A stretch of DNA of 64,000 nucleotides from Thioclava dalianensis (GTDB taxonomy: Bacteria > Pseudomonadota > Alphaproteobacteria > Rhodobacterales > Rhodobacteraceae): NCBI RefSeq assembly GCF_000715505.1, contig NZ_JHEH01000002.1:186001-250000 (forward strand), in the 5' to 3' direction. Positions within the stretch are counted from its first letter, which is position 1. The number at the start of each line of letters is the position of its first letter. Below, in pieces: positions 35,356-44,484 of this stretch. The notes under the pieces were generated by a model that saw only the letters and a program-made list of their open reading frames with translations, ran no database searches and was not told the origin of the DNA. The translations under genes and the position numbers were made by a program.

Positions 35356-35882
35356 GACAGGCACTCCCGGAGCTTGAGCAGACCACGCCGCACCCAAGCC
35401 TTCACGGATCCCAGCGGCGCGTCCATGCGCCCGGCGATCTCGCCATGGCTGTAGCCGAGGATATAGGAAGACAGGATTGCCATGCGTTTTTGCGGGTCCA
35501 GAGTTTCGAGACACAGGCGCAGATCATGCGCCTGATCCAGTCGGTCAAACGCGGCCTCAAGCACGGTGGCATCGCCCTCGCGCTCCAGATCCGCCGGGTC
35601 CATATGGATCTCGCGATCCGCATTGCGCAGCAAAGTCAGGCACTTATTGCGCAAGATCGTATAGAGCCAACCCTTGGCAGAGCCGCGTGTCTCATCAAAC
35701 TGATGCGCCTTGCGCCATGTCAGAACAAAGGATTCCTGCACCGCGTCTTCGGCAAGATCCTGACGGCGCAGCATGCGACGTGCGACGCCCAGCATCCGTC
35801 CACCCTCGGCATCCATCAGATGCTTGAGCGCGGATCGATCCCCTGTCGCACAGGCTTTGATCAAGGCGGCATGGTCCGTCAC
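35352..35882 (-). CDS. ECF RNA polymerase sigma factor
   Basis: A group IV sigma factor. Region 2 is visible as DLAEDAVQESFVLTWRKAHQF with RGSAKGWLYTILRNKCLTLLR, region 4 as ILSSYILGYSHGEIAGRMDAPLGSVKAWVRRGL split over the helix-turn-helix. The GTG at 35882 gives 176 residues, normal for ECF factors; an in-frame ATG at 36008 would add 42 residues with no family similarity. It is paired with an RskA-like anti-sigma and follows the DUF4394 gene, a known association. Confidence 0.83.
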   Translation of the reverse strand: MTDHAALIKACATGDRSALKHLMDAEGGRMLGVARRMLRRQDLAEDAVQESFVLTWRKAHQFDETRGSAKGWLYTILRNKCLTLLRNADREIHMDPADLEREGDATVLEAAFDRLDQAHDLRLCLETLDPQKRMAILSSYILGYSHGEIAGRMDAPLGSVKAWVRRGLLKLRECLS

Positions 35883-36017
35883 GGTCGGGCGGGTCTCCTG
35901 CGCGCAACGACATGTCGCGCCCTCGCGCAAAGGGTTACGTATCGGGGCCGCCCCTGTCAAATCGTGTGTTGCGCTCGGCGTGGCCCACGTATCTTTCATC
36001 GGCATCATTCGCGTCTT

Positions 36018-36053
36018 GCGCCCGGGCCGCAGGTCTTCCCCCGGCCCGGGCGC
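36018..36053 (-). terminator. Hairpin between the DUF4394 gene and the sigma factor gene
   Basis: GCGCCCGGGCC (36018-36028) pairs with GGCCCGGGCGC (36043-36053) over a 14-base loop, ten bases past the DUF4394 stop. No U-tract follows, so it may reduce rather than stop read-through into the sigma gene. Confidence 0.5.
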
Positions 36054-36062
36054 TTGATCTGC

Positions 36063-36881
36063 TTACATGTCGTGCTTGGCGGTCATGAAGGTGATGTCGC
36101 GCACAGACGCGCCATCGGCCCCTTTCAGCTCCCAGCTATCGCCAACCTTGCCGGTCTCAAGCGAGACATTGTAGAGCATCCCGCCCGACACCAGCCATGC
36201 AGTGTTCATCCCTTCGGCATCGGTGGCGATGTCGAACGCATAGGGCTCGGAGCCGTCAATGCCCAGCTTGCCAATCGCGGCCAGCGTCCCGTCATTGGGC
36301 GAGATCTGCTGGATCAAGGCCACGATCGTGCTGTCGATGTCATACATCGCCGTGCTGTCTGGCTTGCCATAAGAGTTAATATAGGCGGCGGCTGCGATGG
36401 CGGGCATTTCGCCTGCATGCATGTCCTTGTCCTCATAGGCGAGGCTGCCATCGACCGTCACAGCGCCGCTTTCGATATCGACGCGGTGGTTGGTCGTGCC
36501 GGACATGAAGCGCAGCTTGTCGGCCATCGGGTTGAAATCGACGATCACCGGCGCACCGGCCTCAATCGGCAGTTCCTTGTCCATCTTGGACAGCACGGTC
36601 GCCTTGCCCGTCGCGGGGTCGATCTCGACGATCTCGAAACCATCGGTCACACCGATCAGCTGACCGGTGGCGGGGCGCAGGTCGATGCCGAGCAGCTTGT
36701 CAGCGCCATCGACGGCCATCGAGCCGGTGACGGTCGCAGTCTTGGCGTCGACCATGTGCAGCATGTTGTCGCCCGAAAGCGCAATCGCGGTCAGGCCATG
36801 ATCACCGTGGCTTTCAGCGAATGCGAAGGTGGTGGTAGCCATCAGGGCAGCGAGCGAAAGCGCGGAAGTCATCTTGGTCAT
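36063..36881 (-). CDS. Secreted DUF4394-domain protein
   Basis: A 272-residue protein with a signal peptide (MTKMTSALSLAALMATTTF, cleavage near AFA-ES). DUF4394 features are evident: LTAIALSGDNMLHMVDAKT, LLGIDLRPATGQLIGVTDG, PVIVDFNPMADKLRFMSG, with repeated WD/lactonase-like beta blades. Function is unknown. The downstream sigma/anti-sigma pair suggests membership of the same envelope or oxidative stress response, which is inference. A CCGCAG-GCAAT-CTGCGG hairpin lies in its leader near 36907-36923. Confidence 0.82.
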   Translation of the reverse strand: MTKMTSALSLAALMATTTFAFAESHGDHGLTAIALSGDNMLHMVDAKTATVTGSMAVDGADKLLGIDLRPATGQLIGVTDGFEIVEIDPATGKATVLSKMDKELPIEAGAPVIVDFNPMADKLRFMSGTTNHRVDIESGAVTVDGSLAYEDKDMHAGEMPAIAAAAYINSYGKPDSTAMYDIDSTIVALIQQISPNDGTLAAIGKLGIDGSEPYAFDIATDAEGMNTAWLVSGGMLYNVSLETGKVGDSWELKGADGASVRDITFMTAKHDM

Positions 36882-37161
36882 GATATCGATCCTTTTGCGT
36901 ATCGGACCGCAGGCAATCTGCGGCCTTGATATACTGAAGACTCACGCAAGGACGGCTTTGGATGCACCACCCCTCAAAAAACTTTCAAAAAGTCGCGGCG
37001 CGGATATTTTGGGGGGCCATAGCCTGCGATCTCGCAGTTTCCCCCTGTCTTTGGCCCAAACTGCCCTAGGTGAAGAGAAAGACGCGGCGTCCGGGACTGC
37101 CCCTCGGACACGAAGACGCCCCCGACGCCTCGATTTCGAACCAGATCGCAGGAGCACCCGG

Positions 37162-38115
37162 ATGCAGCGCAGACCTCTCGGAACCACAGGGCTTTCGATC
37201 AGCCCGATCGTCTTTGGTGGCAATGTCCTTGGATGGACCGCCGATGAAGCCACGAGCTTTCGTGTCCTCGATGCCTTTGTCGATCATGGCTTTGATACGA
37301 TCGACACGGCCGATGTCTATTCCCGCTGGGCCGAGGGTCACTCGGGCGGCGAGTCCGAGACCGTGCTTGGGCGCTGGTTCGCGGCGCGTCCGGGGATGCG
37401 CGGGCGGATCACGCTGTTTACCAAGGTCGGCTCGGATATGGGCGGGCCGGGCGAAATGGGGCTTGGGCCGACATGGATCTCGCAGGCTATCGACCGCTCG
37501 CTCAAGCGGCTCAATCTTGAAACGGTGGATCTTTATTTCTCGCATTGGCCCGATGCCGAGGCTGACGAGGCCGACACGCTTGGCGCCTATACCCAGTTGA
37601 TCAGCGCGGGCAAGATCCGGGCGATTGGTGCATCAAATTACGATGCCGAACAGCTTGCCCATTCGCTGAAGGTCGCGCGCGACACCGGCCTGCCCCGCTA
37701 TCAGGTGATCCAGCCCGAATACAATCTCTACAAGCGCGACAGTTTCGAGGGGCCCTTGCGCGATCTGTGCCGCGAGAACGAGATCGGCGTCGTGACCTAT
37801 TTCAGCCTCGCCGCCGGGTTTCTGACCGGGAAGTACCGCTCCAAGGACGATCTGGAAGGCCGCGCGCGTGGGGCCATGGTCGAGAAGTATCTCGACGCGC
37901 GGGGCGAGCGGATTCTCGAAGCGCTCGATGATGTGGCCTCGGCCAAGAATGTCACCTGCGCGGAAGTCTCGCTGGCCTGGCTCATTGCGCGCGAAGGGGT
38001 CAGCGCACCGATTGCCTCTGCCACCAGCGTGGCGCAGGTCGAAAGCTTTGCGCGGGCCGCAACACTGACCCTGTCGGACGAAGAGATGTCACAGCTCACC
38101 GATGCCGGGGCCTAA
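37162..38115 (+). CDS. Aldo/keto reductase
   Basis: A 317-residue aldo/keto reductase. It has MQRRPLGTTGLSISPIVFGG at the start, FDTIDTADVYSRW with the catalytic Tyr, the lysine in LFTKVGSD, DLYFSHWPD, and the YLDARGERILEAL helix. ATG follows AGGAGCACC. It is divergent from DUF4394 and convergent with the amine oxidase gene, from which an 11-bp hairpin separates it. Substrate unknown. Confidence 0.87.
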   Translation: MQRRPLGTTGLSISPIVFGGNVLGWTADEATSFRVLDAFVDHGFDTIDTADVYSRWAEGHSGGESETVLGRWFAARPGMRGRITLFTKVGSDMGGPGEMGLGPTWISQAIDRSLKRLNLETVDLYFSHWPDAEADEADTLGAYTQLISAGKIRAIGASNYDAEQLAHSLKVARDTGLPRYQVIQPEYNLYKRDSFEGPLRDLCRENEIGVVTYFSLAAGFLTGKYRSKDDLEGRARGAMVEKYLDARGERILEALDDVASAKNVTCAEVSLAWLIAREGVSAPIASATSVAQVESFARAATLTLSDEEMSQLTDAGA

Positions 38116-38131
38116 CCTACCGGGCGCGACT

Positions 38132-38161
38132 GGCCGGGCGGCCCCAAAGCGCCGCCCGGCC
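38132..38161. terminator. Bidirectional terminator
   Basis: GGCCGGGCGGC (38132-38142) pairs perfectly with GCCGCCCGGCC (38151-38161) over an 8-base loop, in the 48-bp gap between two convergent genes. Confidence 0.65.
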
Positions 38162-38163
38162 CC

Positions 38164-39513
38164 CTACAGGCGATCCAGCACGCGGTATCTCACAAGCGCC
38201 AACGGCAGTGCCGCGCGCCGCCATGGCCCCATCTCAAAGCGCTTGGGCGTGCGGCTGAAGAATTGCGGCAAATCGCTTGCTTGGCCCAGCAGCCGACGCG
38301 CAAGCTGATCGCCGCACCAATTGGCCATCGCGACCCCGTTACCGTGATAGGCAAACGCGCCATGCACGCCGCTGCCCGCGCCCATCTCGCCCACGAAGGG
38401 CACCATCTCGCGCGAAAAGCACAGCAGGCCCGACCAGAAATGCGGCGCCTCGACATCGCGCCATGCCGGAAACATCGCGTCGAAATGGGCCCGCGTCTCG
38501 CGGCGATGCGTCTCCAGCGCATTCGGCGTCCACCGCGTCGCGCCGCGCATGCCAAACAGCATCCGGCGATCTGGCATCAGGCGGAAGTAATGTAGCAGAT
38601 GGCGGGAATCGTAGGCCATCAGATCGCTCGACCAGCCCTGCGCGGCGATCTCGGCGTCGCTGAGCGGGCGGGTGACGAGGACCGAGGATTGCAGCGGCAG
38701 ATAGCGCCAGCGAAGCCAGCCCGGCACATTATCGGAGGAATAGCCATTGGTCGCGATCACCAGATGTTTCGCGCGGATCTCGCCCTGCGTGGTGCGCAGA
38801 ACGTGATACCCATCGGCCTGCGTGATCTCAAGCACGGCGCTGTCGCCATGGATCCGTCCGCCCGCAGCGCGCACCGCCCCCGCCAGCCCAAGCGCTAATT
38901 TGCGCGGGTTGAGCGCGAAGCCCAGATCGAGATGCAGCGCTCCATGCATGCCAGCCGCGCCCAGCCCGCGCTCGGCCAACTCAGCCGGCGCGATCAGGGA
39001 GGCCTCAACGCCATGGCGCTTGGCCAGATCTGGGGCATCGCGCGTCATCTCGGCAAAGGCCTTGGGCGAATGGGCCAGTTGCAGCTCACCGCGCGAATGG
39101 CGGTCGACCTCCAGCCCAAGGCGTTCGATCTGCGTGCTTACATGATTGATGGCGGCCCGTTCGGTGGCGTGGAAGCGCTCGGCCTCGGTCGCGCCGTAGC
39201 GCGCGCGGATCTGCCCACTCGTGGCCGATGCGCCGCCCACGCAACAAAACCCGCCATTGCGACCAGAGGCCCCCCAGCCGGGACGGTGCATGTCGAGCAC
39301 CGCCACATCCGCCCCGCCCTGCGCCAGCCGCAAAGCGGCGGAGAGGCCGGTGAACCCCGCGCCGATCACCGCAAACTCGACCTTCGCCGCGCCGCTGACG
39401 GGCCCGTCATCCGGGCAATCGGGCGCGGTCTGCGCCCAATAGCACCCTGCCAGAGAGCCCGCCTCATAGGCGCCTGGCTCGAAGATGTGGCCGCGCAATT
39501 CGGAGGGGCTCAC
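38164..39513 (-). CDS. FAD-dependent amine oxidase (PuuB/DAO family)
   Basis: A 449-residue D-amino-acid-oxidase-fold protein with VEFAVIGAGFTGLSAALRLA (FAD motif at about 46-65), PGWGASGRNGGFCCVG, and the C-terminal FAYHGNGVAMANWCGDQLA typical of gamma-glutamylputrescine oxidase relatives. It probably oxidises a polyamine or its glutamylated form. Start is GTG at 39513, overlapping the permease stop (GTGA). It is the last gene of the Pot-like operon. Confidence 0.83.
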   Translation of the reverse strand: MSPSELRGHIFEPGAYEAGSLAGCYWAQTAPDCPDDGPVSGAAKVEFAVIGAGFTGLSAALRLAQGGADVAVLDMHRPGWGASGRNGGFCCVGGASATSGQIRARYGATEAERFHATERAAINHVSTQIERLGLEVDRHSRGELQLAHSPKAFAEMTRDAPDLAKRHGVEASLIAPAELAERGLGAAGMHGALHLDLGFALNPRKLALGLAGAVRAAGGRIHGDSAVLEITQADGYHVLRTTQGEIRAKHLVIATNGYSSDNVPGWLRWRYLPLQSSVLVTRPLSDAEIAAQGWSSDLMAYDSRHLLHYFRLMPDRRMLFGMRGATRWTPNALETHRRETRAHFDAMFPAWRDVEAPHFWSGLLCFSREMVPFVGEMGAGSGVHGAFAYHGNGVAMANWCGDQLARRLLGQASDLPQFFSRTPKRFEMGPWRRAALPLALVRYRVLDRL

Positions 39514-40328
39514 GCGCGCCCCCCTTCTTGCTCTTCGCGGCGCTGCCGGATGATCGCGCGTTTCGAGATCAGCGAGGCCGAAATCACCCCGATCGCCACG
39601 ACTGAGATCATCAGCGTCGAGAGCGCGTTGATCTCGGGGCTGACCCCAAGCCGCACCGCCGAGAAGATCTTCATCGGCAAGGTGGTGGCCGATGGGCCGG
39701 TCGTGAAGCTTGCGATCACCAGATCATCGAGCGAAAGCGTGAAGGCCAAAAGCCAGCCCGACACAACCGCAGGCAGGATAATCGGCAGGGTCACAAGCCG
39801 GAAGCTCTCGAAGGGCGAGGCTCCCAGATCCAGTGCCGCCTCTTCGAGAGAATGATCAAAGGTCATCAGCCGCGACGAAACCACCACCGAGACATAGCAC
39901 ATCGAGAAGGTCGTATGCGCCAGCATGATGGTGAAGACCCCGCGATCCAGCCCGATGGCAATGAACAGCAGCAGCAGCGACAGGCCGGTGATCACGTCAG
40001 GCATCACCAGCGGTGCATAGATCATACCCGAAAACAGGGTGCGCCCGCGAAAGCGCCCCATCCGCACCATCACGATTGCCGCCATCGTCCCCAGGATCGT
40101 GGCCAGCGTCGAGGAACTGACCGCGACTTTCAGCGTAACCCATGCCGCATCGAGGAAGGGTTGGTCGTGAAACAACTCGACATACCAGCGCGTCGAGAAT
40201 CCGGCCCAGACCGTCACCAGCTTCGAGGCGTTGAAGCTGTAGATGATCAGGATCAGCATCGGCAGATAGAGGAAAGCAAATCCCAGCGTCAGGGAGGTGA
40301 CATTGAACCAGCTCAGACGTTTGTTCAT
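39510..40328 (-). CDS. potI: Polyamine ABC transporter permease (PotI-like)
   Basis: A 272-residue permease with six hydrophobic segments and the cytoplasmic coupling block EEAALDLGASPFESFRLVTLP typical of type I permeases. The family trait is the hydrophobic start LTLGFAFLYLPMLILIIYSF. It overlaps PotH by four bases and the oxidase by four. Import of putrescine or spermidine is inferred from operon content. Confidence 0.87.
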   Translation of the reverse strand: MNKRLSWFNVTSLTLGFAFLYLPMLILIIYSFNASKLVTVWAGFSTRWYVELFHDQPFLDAAWVTLKVAVSSSTLATILGTMAAIVMVRMGRFRGRTLFSGMIYAPLVMPDVITGLSLLLLFIAIGLDRGVFTIMLAHTTFSMCYVSVVVSSRLMTFDHSLEEAALDLGASPFESFRLVTLPIILPAVVSGWLLAFTLSLDDLVIASFTTGPSATTLPMKIFSAVRLGVSPEINALSTLMISVVAIGVISASLISKRAIIRQRREEQEGGRA

Positions 40329-41221
40329 CGGCCCGCCTCCTCATTTTTCTGCTGGTTACGCTGGAACAGCATGATCGGGATGATCAGGATCAGCAGCAAC
40401 ACCACCGCGACCGAGGAGGCCAGCGGCCAGTCGGCATTCGAGAAGAACTCTGTCCAGAGCACCTTGCCGATCATCAGCGTGTTCGATCCGCCCAAGAGCT
40501 GCGGGATCACATATTCCCCGATGGCCGGAATGAAGACGAGAAAGCACCCCGCGATCACGCCGGGGCGCGACATCGGCACGGTCACCAGCCAGAACGAAGA
40601 CAACCGCGAGGCGCCCAGATCGACGGCGGCCTCACCCAGCGAGTCGTCCATCTTCTCAAGGGCCGCATAGATCGGCAGGATCATGAAGGGCAGATAAGTA
40701 TAGACGATGCCCAGATAGACCGCCTTGGAGGTGTTCATGATATGCAGCGGCTCGGCGATGATCCCAAGCCACATCAGGAACTGGTTAAGCAGCCCCTGAT
40801 CCGAGATGATCCCCATCCACGAATAAACCCGGATCAGGAACGAGGTCCAGAACGGCAAGATCACCAGCATCAGCAGGGTCGGACGCCATTCATCGGGCGC
40901 GCGCGCCATGCCATAGGCCATCGGATAGGCGACAATCAGCGTCAGCACGGTCGAGATCGCGGCAATCTGAAGGCTCGACAGATAGGCCTTCCAGTAAAGA
41001 TCGTCCTGCGTGAGGAAGACGAAATTGTCGACGCTGAGCTGTGAGAAGAAATTCTCGATCCCAGCCCAGCCCTGCGTGAGGCTGAAGGTGGGCGTGTAAG
41101 GTGGCATTGAGATCGCGGCGCTCGAGAAAGAGATCTTTACAACGATCAGGAACGGCACGAGGAACAGAGCCACCAGCCACAGATAGGGCACGGCGATCAG
41201 GATGAAACGGCGCAGGTTCAT
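40325..41221 (-). CDS. potH: Polyamine ABC transporter permease (PotH-like)
   Basis: A 298-residue permease with six membrane segments. LPFWTSFLIRVYSWMGIISD and GEAAVDLGASRLSSFWLVTVP are hallmark PotB/PotH blocks, the second contacting the ATPase. It lies nine bases after the ATPase gene and overlaps PotI. Confidence 0.88.
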   Translation of the reverse strand: MNLRRFILIAVPYLWLVALFLVPFLIVVKISFSSAAISMPPYTPTFSLTQGWAGIENFFSQLSVDNFVFLTQDDLYWKAYLSSLQIAAISTVLTLIVAYPMAYGMARAPDEWRPTLLMLVILPFWTSFLIRVYSWMGIISDQGLLNQFLMWLGIIAEPLHIMNTSKAVYLGIVYTYLPFMILPIYAALEKMDDSLGEAAVDLGASRLSSFWLVTVPMSRPGVIAGCFLVFIPAIGEYVIPQLLGGSNTLMIGKVLWTEFFSNADWPLASSVAVVLLLILIIPIMLFQRNQQKNEEAGR

Positions 41222-41230
41222 AACGATACC

Positions 41231-42379
41231 TCAGCTTTCCAGCACGATGCCGGCAGTCTGGGTCCAGCTCAGCCAGACCTCATCCTCCCAGGTGAATGCG
41301 CGACGCTCTAGCCGGCGCGCGTTGGTCATCGTCGCCGAGATCACCTTGCCGCCGGGCAGTTCGACCCGGTAGGTCGAGACATTTCCGAGATAGGCGATAT
41401 CGATCACCCGACCCTGCGCGTGATTGGCGCGATCCGGATCGGGCTCGAACCCAACGCTGATCTTTTCGGGCCGGATCGCATAAGAGACCCGGCTGCCCTG
41501 CGCGATCGGTGCGTTTGCGACCGCGCGCACCGGCGGCTCGCCCTCGGCATAATGGATCTGCACCGCGTTCTCGGGACCGTCGGGACCCGGGCTGGCATTG
41601 CCCTCAAGAATATTCACGTCCCCGATGAAATCGGCGACATAGACGGAGTTGGGCTGCTCGTAGATATCGGCGGGCGTCGCGACCTGCATGATGACGCCAT
41701 TGTTCATCACAGCCACCCGGCTTGCGACGGTCATCGCCTCTTCCTGATCGTGGGTCACGATGACGAAGGTGGTGCCGGTGCGCTCCTGAATATCCATCAG
41801 TTCGAACTGCGTATCTTGGCGCAGCTTCTTGTCGAGCGCGCCCAGCGGCTCGTCGAGCAACAACAGCTTGGGTGCCTTGGCCAGTGACCGGGCGAGCGCT
41901 ACACGCTGGCGCTGGCCGCCGGAAATCTGGTGCGGCTTGCGGCGCGCGAATTTCTCCAGCCGGGTCAGGCGCAACATCTCGGAGACCCGCTCCTCGATGC
42001 GCTCTTTCGAGGCCCGCTCGCGCTTGAGTCCGAAGGCGATATTTTCCCAAACCGACAGATGCGGAAACAGCGCGTAGCTTTGAAACATCATGTTCACGGC
42101 GCGCTTGTTGGGCGGCACATCGGCGACATTCTGGCCGTCTATGGTGATCGCGCCCTCGGAGGGCGCCTCAAAGCCCGCAAGCATGCGCATCAAGGTGGTC
42201 TTGCCGCAGCCCGACGGCCCGAGAAGCGCGAAGAACTCGCGTTCGTAGATATTGAGATCGATATTGTCGATGGCCGTAAAATCGCCGAAGCGCTTGGTGA
42301 TGCCGCGACATTCGATCAGCGGTTTCGCCTTAGGATCGTTCCAAGGGTCAAAAACGATTTTCGGCTTTGCCTGCGCCAT
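41231..42379 (-). CDS. Polyamine ABC transporter ATP-binding protein (PotG/PotA-like)
   Basis: A 382-residue ATPase. Walker A GPSGCGKT is at residues 54-61, signature ISGGQRQRVALARSLAK, Walker B LLLLDEPLGALD and switch VTHDQEEAM follow. The C-terminal 130 residues are a TOBE regulatory domain (VSYAIRPEKISVG). It energises the PotH/PotI channel. A strong hairpin (42413-42438) separates it from the binding-protein gene. Confidence 0.9.
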   Translation of the reverse strand: MAQAKPKIVFDPWNDPKAKPLIECRGITKRFGDFTAIDNIDLNIYEREFFALLGPSGCGKTTLMRMLAGFEAPSEGAITIDGQNVADVPPNKRAVNMMFQSYALFPHLSVWENIAFGLKRERASKERIEERVSEMLRLTRLEKFARRKPHQISGGQRQRVALARSLAKAPKLLLLDEPLGALDKKLRQDTQFELMDIQERTGTTFVIVTHDQEEAMTVASRVAVMNNGVIMQVATPADIYEQPNSVYVADFIGDVNILEGNASPGPDGPENAVQIHYAEGEPPVRAVANAPIAQGSRVSYAIRPEKISVGFEPDPDRANHAQGRVIDIAYLGNVSTYRVELPGGKVISATMTNARRLERRAFTWEDEVWLSWTQTAGIVLES

Positions 42380-42412
42380 GGGGACCTCGATTTGTCTGGA
42401 GTATAAACGAGT

Positions 42413-42438
42413 ACCGCGCCGGGCTGACCCGGCGCGGT
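42413..42438 (-). terminator. Attenuator-like hairpin between binding-protein and ATPase genes
   Basis: ACCGCGCCGGG (42413-42423) and CCCGGCGCGGT (42428-42438) form an 11-bp stem with a 4-base loop, 17 bases after the potF-like stop. No run of U follows. Such stems commonly give more binding protein than permease. Confidence 0.6.
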
Positions 42439-42455
42439 TGCATGTCTGGAGGTGA

Positions 42456-43538
42456 TCAGGTCCCGGACTTCACTTTGGTCCAGAGCCGGGTGACGATGCG
42501 CTTCACCTTCGGCGGATAGGCGGTCACGGTGTAGAGGTTGTCCATCGTCGCGGCAGGCGGGTAGATCGCCGGATCATCAATGACCGATTTGTCGAGATAT
42601 TTCTGCGATTCCTTGTTGCCATTGGCATAGTTCACATAGTTCGACGCAGCGGCGATATTTTCGGGGTCCATCATGAAGTTGATGAATTTCTCCGCGCCCG
42701 AGGGGTTCGGAGCGTCCGCCGGGATCGCCATCATGTCAAACCACATCAGCGCCCCTTCCTTGGGGATGTGATAGGAGATCGTCACGCCGTTCTTAGCCTC
42801 GGCGGCACGGTCGCGCGCCTGCAGAATGTCGCCCGACCAGCCGAAGGCCACGCAGATATCGCCATTGGCCAGCGAGTTGATATATTCTGAGCTGTTGAAT
42901 TTCCGCACATAGGGGCGGATCGCTTCGAGCACGGGCTCGGCCTTCTCGATCACCTTGGGATCCTTCGAGTTCGGATCCTCGCCCAGATAGCGCAGCGCAG
43001 CCGGGATCATCTCTGTCGGCGCATCGAGCATCATCACGCCGCAGCTTTGCAGCTTTTTCATGTATTTCGGATCGAAGACCAGCGAGAGGCTGTCGACCGG
43101 CGCATCCGCCCCCAAGACTTCCTTCACCTTTTCATCGTTGATCCCGATGCCGGTGGTGCCCCACATGTAGTTGACGGCATATTGGTTGCCCGGATCGTAT
43201 TGCGCGGTGCGCTCTTTGATCTTGTCCCAAAGATATTTCGAATTGGGCATCTTGGAGTAATCGAGCTTCTGGAACACGCCCGCCTGGATCTGGCGCTCAA
43301 GGAACGAGCCGGTCGGCACGACCACATCATAGCCCGAACTGCCCGACAGAAGCTTGGTCTCCAGCACTTCGTTCGAGTCGAACACGTCATAGACGAGCTT
43401 GATCCCCGTCTGATCTTCGAACTTCTGCAAAAGCGCAGGATCGATGTAGTCCGACCAGTTGTAGACATGCACCTCTTCGGCGGCTGCCATAGTGCCACTG
43501 ATCGCGATTAGTGTCGCTGGAATGAGTGTCTTGAACAT
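42456..43538 (-). CDS. potF: Polyamine-binding periplasmic protein (PotF-like)
   Basis: A 360-residue binding protein with a signal peptide ending TMAAA-EE. The mature start VHVYNWSDYIDPALLQKFE is the PotD/PotF signature; DVFDSNEVLETKLLSG, NYMWGTTGIGINDEKV and CVAFGWSGDILQARD are further family blocks with ligand-binding W and D residues. It captures putrescine or a related amine. First gene of the operon, divergent from the GntR regulator. Confidence 0.9.
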   Translation of the reverse strand: MFKTLIPATLIAISGTMAAAEEVHVYNWSDYIDPALLQKFEDQTGIKLVYDVFDSNEVLETKLLSGSSGYDVVVPTGSFLERQIQAGVFQKLDYSKMPNSKYLWDKIKERTAQYDPGNQYAVNYMWGTTGIGINDEKVKEVLGADAPVDSLSLVFDPKYMKKLQSCGVMMLDAPTEMIPAALRYLGEDPNSKDPKVIEKAEPVLEAIRPYVRKFNSSEYINSLANGDICVAFGWSGDILQARDRAAEAKNGVTISYHIPKEGALMWFDMMAIPADAPNPSGAEKFINFMMDPENIAAASNYVNYANGNKESQKYLDKSVIDDPAIYPPAATMDNLYTVTAYPPKVKRIVTRLWTKVKSGT

Positions 43539-43584
43539 CTAGTTTCCCCGTTGGTTGTTCTTTACAGACAAGCCTTGCGGCATT

Positions 43585-43596
43585 ATTTGATCAAAT
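43585..43596. promoter_or_regulatory. GntR (FCD) operator, site 1
   Basis: ATTTGATCAAAT is a perfect 12-bp palindrome in the promoter gap between the PotF-like gene and the GntR gene. It recurs with one change at 44399. Confidence 0.55.
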
Positions 43597-43697
43597 CAAG
43601 CGCCTTTCTGCAGAATGTCCCGAACCACCGACCACATTTGTGTTTTTTTCAGGCATCGGCGCATTTTTGGGCGCCTCAAAAACGACAAGGATCTCAA

Positions 43698-44390
43698 GTG
43701 GCACGCATCTCTTTGGACAAACAGCCCGCACATTTGAGCATCTACACCGCTTTGCGCAACATGATTCTAAGCGGCGACCTGGCCCCCGGTCAGGCGGTGA
43801 CGATCCAAGGATTATGCGAGCTTTTGGGCGGCTCGACGACGCCCGTGCGCGAGGCGATCAGGCGCCTGACCTCAGAGAGGGCACTGCATTTCCAGGGCAA
43901 TCGGCGGGTCTCGGTGCCGGTGCTCACTCTTCCCCAGATCGACGAGCTGACATTCGCGCGGGTCGCGCTTGAGCCGGAACTTGCCCGTCGCGCTTTGAAA
44001 AACATGACATCTGAGTTGATTGACGAGCTTGCGCAGATCGATGCGCAGGTGGATCTGGCCATCGAGCTGGGCGACGTGAAGAGCTACCTGCAAACCAATC
44101 ACCGCTTTCACATGACGCTCTATGATGCCGCACATTCGGACATACTGCTGCCTGCGGTGAACAGTTTCTGGCTGCGTTCATCGCCTTCCCTGCGGGTGAT
44201 TTGCGGCCGCAAGGGCACCCAACATCTGCCCGACAAACACCAAGAGACGATCGCCGCGCTGCGTGCGGGTGACGGCGAAGCCGTGGCCCGCGCCATCGGG
44301 CAAGATATCCGGCAGGGCATGGACAATATCCGCGCCGCACTGCTCGAAACACGGGCGCAGGACGGCGAGGTCACGCGCAAGGTTTCTTGA
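43698..44390 (+). CDS. GntR-family regulator with FCD domain
   Basis: A 230-residue regulator starting at GTG 43698 (AAGGAT upstream). The DNA-binding part has HLSIYTALRNMILSGDLAPG and STTPVREAIRRLTSERAL; the FCD effector domain carries RVALEPELARRAL and the metal/ligand helix with YLQTNHRFHMTLYDAAH. It lies between the polyamine transporter operon and the aminotransferase and probably controls both. Confidence 0.87.
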   Translation: MARISLDKQPAHLSIYTALRNMILSGDLAPGQAVTIQGLCELLGGSTTPVREAIRRLTSERALHFQGNRRVSVPVLTLPQIDELTFARVALEPELARRALKNMTSELIDELAQIDAQVDLAIELGDVKSYLQTNHRFHMTLYDAAHSDILLPAVNSFWLRSSPSLRVICGRKGTQHLPDKHQETIAALRAGDGEAVARAIGQDIRQGMDNIRAALLETRAQDGEVTRKVS

Positions 44391-44398
44391 CCTTACAA

Positions 44399-44410
44399 AT
44401 TTGATCATAT
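44399..44410. promoter_or_regulatory. GntR (FCD) operator, site 2
   Basis: ATTTGATCATAT differs from site 1 by one base and lies just after the GntR gene, 75 bases before the aminotransferase start. Confidence 0.5.
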
Positions 44411-44484
44411 TATCTAGCTACAATCCGGGCGCACGACGCGAGTCGCGCCCCGCTCTCCTTCACAGTCTCAACAGGATGCGCCCC

